A stretch of DNA of 10,118 nucleotides from Desulfobacterales bacterium (GTDB lineage Bacteria > Desulfobacterota > Desulfobacteria > Desulfobacterales > Desulfosalsimonadaceae): assembly GCA_018334855.1 (NCBI GenBank), contig JAGXLE010000026.1, positions 1 to 10,118 of the forward strand, read 5' to 3'. Every line of letters begins with the position of its first letter. Position 1 is the first letter of the stretch. A program made the translations under genes and the position numbers. The notes beneath the pieces were generated by a model that had not been told where the DNA came from, ran no database searches, and saw nothing but the letters and a program-made list of their open reading frames with translations. Of this stretch, positions 1 to 7,112 are shown one piece after another.

Positions 1-52
1 GGGATGCTTTGGGAGCAGGAAGTCGCAGGTTCAAATCCTGCCGCCCCGACCA
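1..52 (+). tRNA. tRNA-Pro(UGG), 3' part only
   Basis: The window opens inside the anticodon arm. The loop TTTGGGA (8-14) gives anticodon TGG (10-12), which reads proline codons. A variable loop AAGTC (20-24) follows, then a perfect T arm (GCAGG, TTCAAAT, CCTGC, 25-41), the 3' acceptor strand CGCCCCG (42-48), discriminator A49 and an encoded CCA (50-52). The 5' half (acceptor, D arm) is outside the window. The anticodon stem shows three good pairs (C7-G15, G6-C16, T5-A17), but the two outer pairs are A4/G18 and G3/G19, which do not pair. The gene could therefore be a slightly unusual or decaying copy, although the T arm and CCA are intact. Confidence 0.85.
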
Positions 53-117
53 ACGCTCTTGCCGAGTACGGCCCGCCTTGCGTTTAACCGGATCGATTTC
101 ACAGGCTGATATGACCT

Positions 118-1728
118 ATGTGTCTTTATTCCGTGGGGAGTGAAAAACTGCAGCAGGTTTTCTGGAGTGTTGCCGCCGGGGCTGTCCTGACCTGTGCTTT
201 TCCCGGGGTGGGGGCTGACTGGTGCGCATGGTTTGCAATTGCGCTGCTGCTTGCGGGGCTGCGCACTGCCGATCCGCTCAGGGCGGTTATGCTTGGTCTG
301 CTGGCGGGTTTCGTGTATTTTCTGACGCTGCTCTACTGGCTGGTTCCCACCATGCACCGCTACGGGCCGATGCCGCTTGTGCTGAGCCTCGGGGCGCTGC
401 TGCTGCTTGCATTTTGTCTTGCCCTCTATATTGCCGTATTTTCGGGCCTGGTGGCCTGGTGTGCCAGGGGGAGACTGGGCCACCCGCTGTGGTGCCTTGT
501 GCTGGTGCCGGTGTTCTGGGTCGGCCTTGAATGGCTTCGGGAACGCCTGTTTTCAGGATTTCCGTGGGGACTGCTCGGCTATAGCCAGTATAACCGTTTG
601 CATTTTATCCAGATTGCCGATATATGGGGGGTATACGGTGTTTCGTTTCTGCTGGCCCTGGTTAATGCGGCCGTATTCATATTGATCCTGGCGATTGCGG
701 CAAGGCGCTGGCAGAACAGGGTGCCGTCACTGTCTCATGCCCTGGCTGCTGCAGCGGTTGCTGCTTTTTTGGTAGCAGGGACCTGGATGTACGGGAACTG
801 GCGAATTTCTGAAGCAGAAAGTTTCTCAAATGCCGCAGAAAAGATGAGGGTTGCGGTTGTACAGGGCAATATCGACCAGTCGATGAAATGGGAGGATGCG
901 CTCCAGGAGCAAACCGTTGATACTTATATCCGGCTTTCCGGGCAGGTTTTAAAAACCTCGCCGGACTTGGTGGTGTGGCCGGAAACCGCTCTGCCGTTTT
1001 ATTTTTTCAATAACAAGGAGCTGACCCGGCGGGTGCTGGATGCGGTTGACCGCGCGGGCGTGTATTTTCTTATAGGAAGCCCGGCTTATGAACGCAGAGA
1101 AGGTGAAGACAAAGACGGGCTTTCGATTTTTAACAGTGCATACCTGATTGATCCGGAGGGTCGGGTTGCGGGCCGCTATGACAAGGTGCACCTGGTGCCC
1201 TTCGGAGAATATGTGCCTTTGAGAAAATGGCTGCCGTTTCTCGGTAAAATGGTCCCGCAGGCGGCCGATTTTTCAGCAGGTCAAAAGGGCATGCTGCTTG
1301 ACATGAACGGCACCCAACTCGGGGTCCAGATCTGCTATGAGATGATTTTTCCCGGGCTTTCGGCGGCCGCAAAAAAGAGCGGGGCAGACCTGATCGTAAA
1401 TATTACCAATGATGCCTGGTTCGGCAGAACAGCCGCGCCCCGGCAGCATTTTTCCATGGGGGTTTTTCGGGCCGTGGAAAACCGCCTGGCGGTGGTGCGG
1501 GCTGCAAATACAGGAATAAGCGGGTTTATAGATCCGGTCGGACGGGTAAGTAAAACCTCGGAAATTTTTACGACCCGCACCCTGGTACGGCGGGTGCCGG
1601 TAATTAAAAGGCCTGCGACGTTTTTTTCGCGCCACAGCAGCCTGCTTCCCTGGATCTGTATGGTATCGGGATTGATTTTTATCCTGGCGGGTCCGAGAAA
1701 AGGGTTGAGAAAAATCCGGGGTTGTTGA
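118..1728 (+). CDS. lnt: Apolipoprotein N-acyltransferase (Lnt)
   Basis: Inner-membrane enzyme that adds the third acyl chain from a phospholipid to the N-terminal diacylglyceryl-cysteine of lipoproteins, the last step of lipoprotein maturation in Gram-negative bacteria. The 536 aa product is close to the family norm of about 500-540. Residues 1-230 hold several hydrophobic membrane segments, residues about 243-480 are the periplasmic nitrilase-like domain, and a final membrane segment lies near 505-525. The catalytic Glu-Lys-Cys triad is visible: E289 in VVWPETALPF, K356 in YDKVHLVPFGEYVP and C406 in QICYE. Spacings are close to those of E. coli Lnt (E267, K335, C387), and E364 matches the conserved E343. 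No good Shine-Dalgarno lies before ATG118; a GTG at 133 is an alternative, but both put a short cytosolic tail before the first membrane segment. It lies 65 bases after the tRNA and 87 bases before prfB. Confidence 0.95.
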   Translation: MCLYSVGSEKLQQVFWSVAAGAVLTCAFPGVGADWCAWFAIALLLAGLRTADPLRAVMLGLLAGFVYFLTLLYWLVPTMHRYGPMPLVLSLGALLLLAFCLALYIAVFSGLVAWCARGRLGHPLWCLVLVPVFWVGLEWLRERLFSGFPWGLLGYSQYNRLHFIQIADIWGVYGVSFLLALVNAAVFILILAIAARRWQNRVPSLSHALAAAAVAAFLVAGTWMYGNWRISEAESFSNAAEKMRVAVVQGNIDQSMKWEDALQEQTVDTYIRLSGQVLKTSPDLVVWPETALPFYFFNNKELTRRVLDAVDRAGVYFLIGSPAYERREGEDKDGLSIFNSAYLIDPEGRVAGRYDKVHLVPFGEYVPLRKWLPFLGKMVPQAADFSAGQKGMLLDMNGTQLGVQICYEMIFPGLSAAAKKSGADLIVNITNDAWFGRTAAPRQHFSMGVFRAVENRLAVVRAANTGISGFIDPVGRVSKTSEIFTTRTLVRRVPVIKRPATFFSRHSSLLPWICMVSGLIFILAGPRKGLRKIRGC

Positions 1729-1815
1729 TAAACAATTTATTATATCAGGATCATGAAATTTTTCGGAAACGAGCGGTAATGTGATTTTATATTTATATAA
1801 AGGAGGATGTATCAG

Positions 1816-2944
1816 ATGTCTGAGGATCTCAAATCGGCAATAAATGAGTTTTACAACAATGTAGAACAGTTAAAGGGGTATCTTTGACGTCCCGGAATCT
1901 GAGAAAAGGCTTGCTGAAATTGAGAACATGATTGCTGAGGAAGGTTTCTGGAACGACCCGGATCAGGCCGGAAAGGTCCTGCAGGAACGATCCCGCTTAA
2001 GCGAGCGGCTCGAGAGCTGGAAAGCTCTATACAAGGAGGTCGAGGACTGCGACACCTTGCTGGAGCTCGCAGAGGAGGAATCAGACGAGGCGGCAGCCGA
2101 AGAAGTGAGGCGCCAGGTTAAGGAACTGGAAAAAAAGATCCACAGGTTTTCGGTTTCCATGATGCTGGGCGGAGAGGATGATAACCGAAATGCTATTGTC
2201 TCCATTAATGCCGGGGCGGGCGGCACGGATTCCCAGGACTGGGCCGAGATGCTTTTGAGAATGTACACCAGGTGGTGCGAAGAAAAAGGCTATAAAGTGG
2301 AAATGATGGATCTGCAGCCGGGTGATGAGGCCGGGATAAAGAGCGTGACCTTTACGGCAAGAGGCGGCAATGCATACGGATATCTCAAGGTGGAAACCGG
2401 GGTTCACCGCCTGGTGCGGATCTCGCCGTTTAATGCCGGCGGCAAGCGCCACACATCCTTTGCCTCTGTGTTTGTTTACCCTGAGATAGACGATGAAATC
2501 GTGGTGGATATAGATGAGGGTGATTTGCGCATCGACACCTATCGTGCAAGCGGGGCCGGGGGACAGCACGTTAACAAAACAAGCAGCGCCGTGCGCATAA
2601 CCCATGAACCCACGGGCATAGTGGTGCAGTGCCAGCAGGAAAAATCCCAGATAAGAAACCGCGAGCTTGCCATGAAGGTGCTGCGCGCCCGCCTCTACCA
2701 GAAAGAAAAGGAAAAGCAGGAGCAAAAGATGCAGGCGATCCATGAAAACAAGGGAGAGATCGCATGGGGCAACCAGATCCGTTCTTATGTGCTCCATCCC
2801 TACCAGATGGTAAAGGATCACCGTGTCAACATGGAGATAGGAAATGTCAACGCGGTTCTGGACGGATGGATCGATCCCTTCATCGAGGCTGTTCTGCTTT
2901 CGGGAGTGTCGAGTGCCCAGGCGCAGGTGAATGAATCCGCTTGA
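1816..2944 (+). CDS. prfB: Peptide chain release factor 2 (RF2), programmed +1 frameshift
   Basis: RF2 recognises UGA and UAA stop codons and triggers peptide release on the ribosome. The gene is read as 1816..1884 joined to 1886..2944, giving 375 aa (E. coli 365). It starts at ATG1816 after a strong AAGGAGG ending at 1806. Frame 0 runs 23 codons to TGA at 1885-1887; skipping T1885 continues the protein as DVPESEKRLAE. The stop-recognition tripeptide SPF is at 203-205 and the catalytic GGQ at 248-250 in SGAGGQHVNKTSSAVR, nearly the E. coli positions (205-207 and 250-252). The residue aligned with E. coli position 246 is alanine, as in most bacteria, rather than the K-12 threonine. A simple ORF caller would start at ATG1928 and miss the first 37 codons. 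The last 14 bases overlap the next gene. Confidence 0.97.
1873..1888 (+). promoter_or_regulatory. RF2 programmed +1 frameshift site
   Basis: The sequence AAGGGGTATCTTTGAC has an internal Shine-Dalgarno-like AAGGGG (1873-1878), a three-base spacer TAT, the slippery CTT (1882-1884), in-frame TGA (1885-1887) and a following C. From GGGGTATC to TTTGAC it matches the E. coli prfB site. The known mechanism is autoregulatory: when RF2 is scarce the ribosome pauses at UGA and slips +1 on CUU-U, making full-length RF2. Reading frames on both sides fit exactly, so this is not a sequencing error. Confidence 0.96.
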
Positions 2945-3482
2945 TATCATCCGGACCTATTACCAGGCCGGGACTCTGGCTTACGAAGTGCTGGTACGGC
3001 ACTCGGAGGCGGTTGCAGCCGCGGCTCTTGAAGCGGCCCGGCGCGTGCCTCACCTCTCGCCTGATTACGAATTTATCGAAGAGGCGGCCATGCTCCATGA
3101 TATAGGCATCTGCTATACAGATGTTCCGAAGATCGGGTGTTTCGGCAGTTTTGCCTATATATGCCACGGGTATCTGGGCCGGGAGCTGCTGGAAAAACAC
3201 GGGTTGCCAGATCATGGGCGTGTATGCGAGCGTCATGTGGGAGCGGGACTTTATGCCTCGGATATAATACGTCAGGGATTGCCTCTGCCCGTGCGGGACA
3301 TGGTGCCGGAAACCGTGGAAGAGCAGATCATATGCTTTGCAGATTCTTTTTTTTCCAAAACCCCGCCCCCGGAAGGCACCCGCCGGTCAGTTGAATCCGT
3401 GATCGCCTCCCTTGAGCGGCACGGGCGGGATAAGGCGGAGCGGTTTTTCAGATGGCTGGATGTTTTCGGTAGTGCTGCCTGA
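2931..3482 (+). CDS. HD-domain phosphohydrolase-like protein
   Basis: This 183 aa protein has the metal-binding pattern of the HD superfamily: H24 in VRHSEAV, the HD pair H56-D57 in AAMLHDIG, H79 in CHGYLG, H102 in CERHVGAG, and D138 in IICFADSFF. Such proteins hydrolyse phosphate esters of nucleotides or related molecules with one or two metal ions. The substrate cannot be read from the sequence, and there is no GYP motif of cyclic-di-GMP phosphodiesterases. It is a single soluble domain with no signal peptide or membrane segment. ATG2931 lies inside the end of prfB (14-base overlap), with AGGTGA directly before it too close to be an ordinary ribosome site, so translational coupling to prfB is likely. 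The thiE-thiL fusion follows 50 bases later. Confidence 0.85.
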   Translation: MNPLDIIRTYYQAGTLAYEVLVRHSEAVAAAALEAARRVPHLSPDYEFIEEAAMLHDIGICYTDVPKIGCFGSFAYICHGYLGRELLEKHGLPDHGRVCERHVGAGLYASDIIRQGLPLPVRDMVPETVEEQIICFADSFFSKTPPPEGTRRSVESVIASLERHGRDKAERFFRWLDVFGSAA

Positions 3483-3532
3483 AAAAGCAGGTGTTTTGTG
3501 TTTAAAGAACATCAAAGATTGATTTTAGCGCT

Positions 3533-5134
3533 TTGACTGATTCGAAAATAGACCTGAGATTTTATTTTATTACCGATGACGGCGCATCGGGGTTAAGCGC
3601 CCTTAAGCAGGCTGAGATTGCGGTTTCAGCCGGTGCCACGGTGGTTCAGTACCGCAATAAGTGCTTTTCTCCCGCGTACCTTCCCGAGGTTCTTGAAATA
3701 AGGAAGCTGTGCGCGCTAAACAGAGTTGCTTTCATCGTAAACGACGATATCGTGCTTGCAAAGGCGGCCAGTGCAGACGGAGTTCACCTGGGCCAAAAAG
3801 ACAGCGATCCTGCAATGGCCCGGCAAATCCTGGGAGGACAGGCCGTGATCGGAATTTCGGTGTCAACCCGGGACGAACTGGAAAGAACGGATACAGCCCC
3901 CTGTGATTACATAGGTACAGGTCCGGTATTTGACACCGGGACCAAGAAGGACGCAAAGCCGGTAATCGGGACAAAGGGACTGGCTGATGTTATTTGCCGG
4001 GTCTCTTTGCCCGTGGTTGCCATCGGCGGTATCACCGCCCGGGAGGTGCAGGCCTGTTTTAAAAGCGGGGCCGCCGGTGCTGCCGTTATAAGCGCCATTA
4101 CCAGGGCGGCAGATCCTGCCGGGGCGGCGCGCAGCTTTAGCACAGCATGCGGTACTTCCGGGAGACAGCCCGCGGCTTGCTGGGAAAACGAATTTTCTCT
4201 GATCCGCAGGATTCTATCTCAATCCCGGGTGTCAGGGGAGTTGTCTTCCCGGGTGGAGATCGGGGCGGGAGATGATGCCGCCTTGTTTAAAACCATCAAA
4301 AGGCCGGTTATCACGACCGATGCCCAGCGCGAGGATGTTCATTTCCGCCGCAGGTGGCAGAGCATGGACGAAATAGGATACAAGGCCGCAGAAATTGCTT
4401 TCAGCGACCTGGCGGCCTCATATGCTTCTCCTGTCGCCCTTTTTGTAAACCTGGCACTTCCCGATACTTTAACAGAAAATGATGTTGCAAAGCTCTATAC
4501 CGGAATTGGTGAGTCCCTGTCTGCTCAGGGCGCCGTGCTCGGCGGGGGAAATATTTCATCGTCGGCGGAGCTGGGGCTTGATCTGTTTGCAGTCGGGGAA
4601 GGATATCCGGGGCTTTTTCCGGTACGCTCTGCAGCCAGGCCGGGATACGGCCTTTATGTCACAGGCAGGCTCGGGCTGGCCCGGGCTGGCCTGGATTGCC
4701 TGGTAAAAGGGGATAAGCAGTTTCCGGAACTTATCCGGGCATTCAAATTTCCCCGGGCCCGTTTTGATGCCGCCTTTGTGCTGGCCGAACACGGCGTGAA
4801 GTGCGCAATGGATATAAGCGACGGCCTGGCCGGCGATGCCGCGCATATTGCCGAGGCCTCGGGATTGACTATAAAGCTTGATCCCGCCTCCTGGCCCGTT
4901 GCTTCTTTTCTGGCCGTTTACTGCGAAAAGTACGGAAAATCGGCCGTTCATGTAATGGTTGCCGGCGGCGAGGATTATGAACTGCTTTTTGCCTGCTCCC
5001 CGGAGGTATTTGAGGCCGTGGAAAAAAAACTGCCGGAGGCTTTTCAGGTGGGGCTCTGTATCTCTTATGACGGGGAGCCTGTGCGGGGCATCCCGGAGGG
5101 CACCCGGGGATATCGGCACGGCGAATCCGGGTAA
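3533..5134 (+). CDS. ThiE-ThiL fusion: thiamine-phosphate synthase / thiamine-monophosphate kinase
   Basis: Bifunctional candidate for the last two steps to thiamine diphosphate in the cytosol. Residues about 11-200 match ThiE: Q39-YRNK43, N70DD72, HLGQKD (85-90), GTGPVFDT (128-135) and GGI (165-167). After a linker near 200-217, residues 218-533 match ThiL: ENEFSLIRRIL, GAGDDAA (D247, D248), TTD (D263), SDLAAS (D292), MDISDGL (426-432) and GGEDYE (478-483), ending in GYRH like the usual GY/F-DH tail. The 533 aa equals one ThiE (about 210) plus one ThiL (about 325), in one frame. The start is TTG3533, since an in-frame stop lies at 3503 and the next in-frame ATG would cut into ThiE; no clear Shine-Dalgarno is seen. 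The ThiL segment GGGNISSS (337-344) has Asn where the E. coli protein has Asp (GGDTT). ThiE makes TMP, ThiL phosphorylates it to TPP. Confidence 0.92.
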   Translation: MTDSKIDLRFYFITDDGASGLSALKQAEIAVSAGATVVQYRNKCFSPAYLPEVLEIRKLCALNRVAFIVNDDIVLAKAASADGVHLGQKDSDPAMARQILGGQAVIGISVSTRDELERTDTAPCDYIGTGPVFDTGTKKDAKPVIGTKGLADVICRVSLPVVAIGGITAREVQACFKSGAAGAAVISAITRAADPAGAARSFSTACGTSGRQPAACWENEFSLIRRILSQSRVSGELSSRVEIGAGDDAALFKTIKRPVITTDAQREDVHFRRRWQSMDEIGYKAAEIAFSDLAASYASPVALFVNLALPDTLTENDVAKLYTGIGESLSAQGAVLGGGNISSSAELGLDLFAVGEGYPGLFPVRSAARPGYGLYVTGRLGLARAGLDCLVKGDKQFPELIRAFKFPRARFDAAFVLAEHGVKCAMDISDGLAGDAAHIAEASGLTIKLDPASWPVASFLAVYCEKYGKSAVHVMVAGGEDYELLFACSPEVFEAVEKKLPEAFQVGLCISYDGEPVRGIPEGTRGYRHGESG

Positions 5135-5235
5135 AGACTGGAATGTCTTATTTGAACTGACCGAAACAGATGCAAGGCGTGTGCATGACGGGCAAAGCGG
5201 CTTTGCGCTGCTTGAACCATAGGACACTGTTGCGT

Positions 5236-5251
5236 AAAGGAGATTTTGATG
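5236..5251 (+). promoter_or_regulatory. Ribosome binding site that sets the manC start
   Basis: AAAGGAG (5236-5242) sits six bases before ATG5249. A TTG at 5246 immediately in front is in frame but only three bases from the purine run, so ATG5249 is the better start. The result is MIIPVILAGG, close to the usual beginning of this family. Confidence 0.75.
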
Positions 5252-6670
5252 ATCATACCGGTAATACTTGCCGGCGGCTCCGGGACCAGGCTGTGGCCGA
5301 TGTCGCGTGAGCTGTATCCCAAGCAGCTTTTGAAATTAACCGGAAATCATACAATGTTTCAGCAGACCCTGCTGAGGGTATGCGGAATGGATAACGTTTC
5401 AGAGCCTCTGGTGATCTGCAGCAAAAAGCACAGACATTCAATAGCCCGCCAGCTCCGGGATGTGGATGTAACCGGATATGATATGGTCCTTGAGCCGGTG
5501 GGCAGAAACACGGCCCCTGCGGTCGCAACGGCCGCGATCAGGGTCCTTTCCATTGACCGGGAAGCAAGGATTCTTATTCTTCCGGCCGATCACCTGATAG
5601 AAGATGAAGGTGCTTTCCGGCAGGCTGTCAAAGCCGCTGATAGCTATGCCTCAGAAGGCTACTTGATTACTTTCGGGGTGGTTCCCGACTCTCCGGAGAC
5701 AGGATACGGATATATCCGCAAGGGGCAGCCACTGGAGGAAAGCAGCGGGGAGGCAAGTGCGTCTGCCGCATACAGGATTGAGAGGTTTGTTGAAAAGCCT
5801 GATCAACGGACCGCGGAAAAATACGTGTCCTCGGGAAAATATTGTTGGAACAGCGGAATGTTCATGTTCAGGGCTGCTGACGTCTATGATGAGCTGGAGC
5901 GTTTTTCCCCTGAAATTTTATCGGCATGCCGGGAAGCATGCAGCCGGGGAAGTTCGGACGGCCGGGCCTTCTGCCTTGATGAAGCTGCATTTGATGCCTG
6001 CCCCTCAGAGTCCATAGATTACGCGGTTATGGAAAAGACCGGCAAAGGTGCGATGATACCGTTTTCCGCCGGCTGGAGCGACGTGGGCTCCTGGACGGCC
6101 ATGTGGGAGGCAGGCGAAAAGGACATGGACGGAAACGTAATTGCCGGCGAGGTAATGGCGCGTCATCTGAAAAACAGCCTGGTAATTTCAGAGCAGCGTC
6201 TTGCTGCGGTGCTGGGCATTGAGAGCTGTGTCGTGATCGACACCGCAGATGCACTTCTGGTGGCCGACATGCAGCGCTCACAGGATGTGAAGTCCGTAGT
6301 TTCTGCGTTGAAAGCGGAAAAACGAAGGGAAGCCTTCTGCCATGAAATTGTTTATACATCCTGGGGAACAGTGACTGAAATAGAGTCTGATGAGCAGTGC
6401 GCGATAAGGAGGGTGTGCCTTCTGCCCTCAAAACGGCTGGAATTTGTTTCCCCTTCAGACGGGCGGCTTCACTGGACGCTAATTTCAGGTGCCGGTACCA
6501 TCAAGAGGAATGATTCGGAGGTTGCAGCAGAAAAAGGTGTTTTCCTTGAAATCGTGGGGGAAAGCAGTGTCGAGGCTAAAAACACGGGCCAAGAGCCTTT
6601 GGTTTTTATAGAAGTATGCATGCCGGGTAGTTCGGGGCAGCACCTGGCGGAGAAAGACGGTCTGTATTGA
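5249..6670 (+). CDS. manC: Mannose-1-phosphate guanylyltransferase (ManC/AlgA type) with degenerate isomerase domain
   Basis: Makes GDP-mannose from mannose-1-phosphate and GTP, feeding surface polysaccharide or glycan synthesis. The 473 aa length equals the type II bifunctional enzymes (AlgA, ManC, CpsB). The nucleotidyltransferase domain (about 1-340) is well preserved: AGGSGTRLWPMSR (8-20), EPVGRNTAPA, ILPADH, TGYGYI, FVEKP (180-184), WNSGMF and GWSDVGSW. The C-terminal region (about 365-470) has the length and framing of the phosphomannose isomerase cupin (YTSWGTVTEIES, LISGAGTIKR, FIEVC), but the metal motif, usually QMHHHRAEHW, reads VSPSDGRLHW (400-409), and the later TVHR-type histidine is absent (435-443). 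Isomerase activity is therefore doubtful; the C-terminal domain may now be structural or regulatory. It lies 114 bases after thiE-thiL, with no strong terminator seen between them. Confidence 0.9.
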   Translation: MIIPVILAGGSGTRLWPMSRELYPKQLLKLTGNHTMFQQTLLRVCGMDNVSEPLVICSKKHRHSIARQLRDVDVTGYDMVLEPVGRNTAPAVATAAIRVLSIDREARILILPADHLIEDEGAFRQAVKAADSYASEGYLITFGVVPDSPETGYGYIRKGQPLEESSGEASASAAYRIERFVEKPDQRTAEKYVSSGKYCWNSGMFMFRAADVYDELERFSPEILSACREACSRGSSDGRAFCLDEAAFDACPSESIDYAVMEKTGKGAMIPFSAGWSDVGSWTAMWEAGEKDMDGNVIAGEVMARHLKNSLVISEQRLAAVLGIESCVVIDTADALLVADMQRSQDVKSVVSALKAEKRREAFCHEIVYTSWGTVTEIESDEQCAIRRVCLLPSKRLEFVSPSDGRLHWTLISGAGTIKRNDSEVAAEKGVFLEIVGESSVEAKNTGQEPLVFIEVCMPGSSGQHLAEKDGLY

Positions 6671-6749
6671 GCACGCGCAGAGTAATGGGGGGGGTGAGCT
6701 GGCGTTACAAAAAGCTTATTTCGTTTGTCATGAAAAGGCGGGAAAGATC

Positions 6750-7112
6750 ATGGAAGATAAAAACGGGTTCCTAGATGGCGTATTTGACAAAAAGGATTTT
6801 TTCGACAGGCTTGAAGGCGATTCTGAGCTTGGCAGGCAGCTTGGCGAGATGTTTTTAGATGACGCCGATGAAAAAATGGGCCAGCTAAGAGACGCTCTGG
6901 AAAAAAATAACCTTGATGAAGTCCTCGGGGCCGCACATTCGCTCAAGGGCGCTTCCGCCAATATGTCTGCGCTCAGGCTCCGCCGTATTGCCGCAGATCT
7001 TGAACAGGCAGCAAGGAAGCATGAAAAACAGCATGCTGCAGAGATCTTTGCACTGCTTGAAACCGAGATGGAGAAGTTCGTGTCAGAGCTGAAGCGTTAC
7101 GTTCTGGATTGA
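6750..7112 (+). CDS. Stand-alone Hpt (histidine phosphotransfer) domain protein
   Basis: This 120 aa all-helical protein has the Hpt signature AAHSLKGASANM, with the phosphorylatable histidine at H63 and the conserved K66-G67. Hpt proteins carry a phosphoryl group between receiver domains in multistep phosphorelays. The helices before (residues 27-60) and after (73-118, with heptad-like charged segments) match a four-helix bundle, so this is a complete single domain without kinase or receiver. The partners are not in the window. ATG6750 has only a weak GGGA upstream, and the frame stays open upstream through the run of eight G (6687-6694), with no ATG, GTG or TTG start seen in that stretch. 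The 3' end overlaps the convergent kinase gene by 16 bases. It lies 79 bases after manC on the same strand. Confidence 0.9.
   Translation: MEDKNGFLDGVFDKKDFFDRLEGDSELGRQLGEMFLDDADEKMGQLRDALEKNNLDEVLGAAHSLKGASANMSALRLRRIAADLEQAARKHEKQHAAEIFALLETEMEKFVSELKRYVLD

Noticed and set aside
31..483. 150-codon - strand frame over the tRNA end and start of lnt
   Set aside because: Low-complexity Gln/Pro/Arg-rich translation, antisense to lnt and covering the tRNA 3' end; no support as a gene.
1729..1815. AT-rich stretch before prfB as promoter
   Set aside because: Several TATA-like words occur, but no -35/-10 pair with proper spacing could be picked out.
2081..2950. 289-codon open frame on the - strand inside prfB
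   Set aside because: It lies fully antisense to a certain RF2 gene, shows no recognisable domain, and comes from codon bias of the real gene.
4672..4690. CGGGCTGGC repeated twice with a 10-base period in the ThiL part
   Set aside because: It is a short GC-rich coincidence within well-aligned coding sequence.
5192..5206. GCAAAG-CGG-CTTTGC hairpin between thiE-thiL and manC
   Set aside because: The stem is short with a three-base loop and no T-run follows, so it is not a convincing terminator.
4959..5222. Frame continuing past the thiL stop, which might hint at a frameshift at the ThiL end
   Set aside because: The in-frame ThiL already ends with the family-like GYRH tail, and the extra translation shows nothing recognisable.
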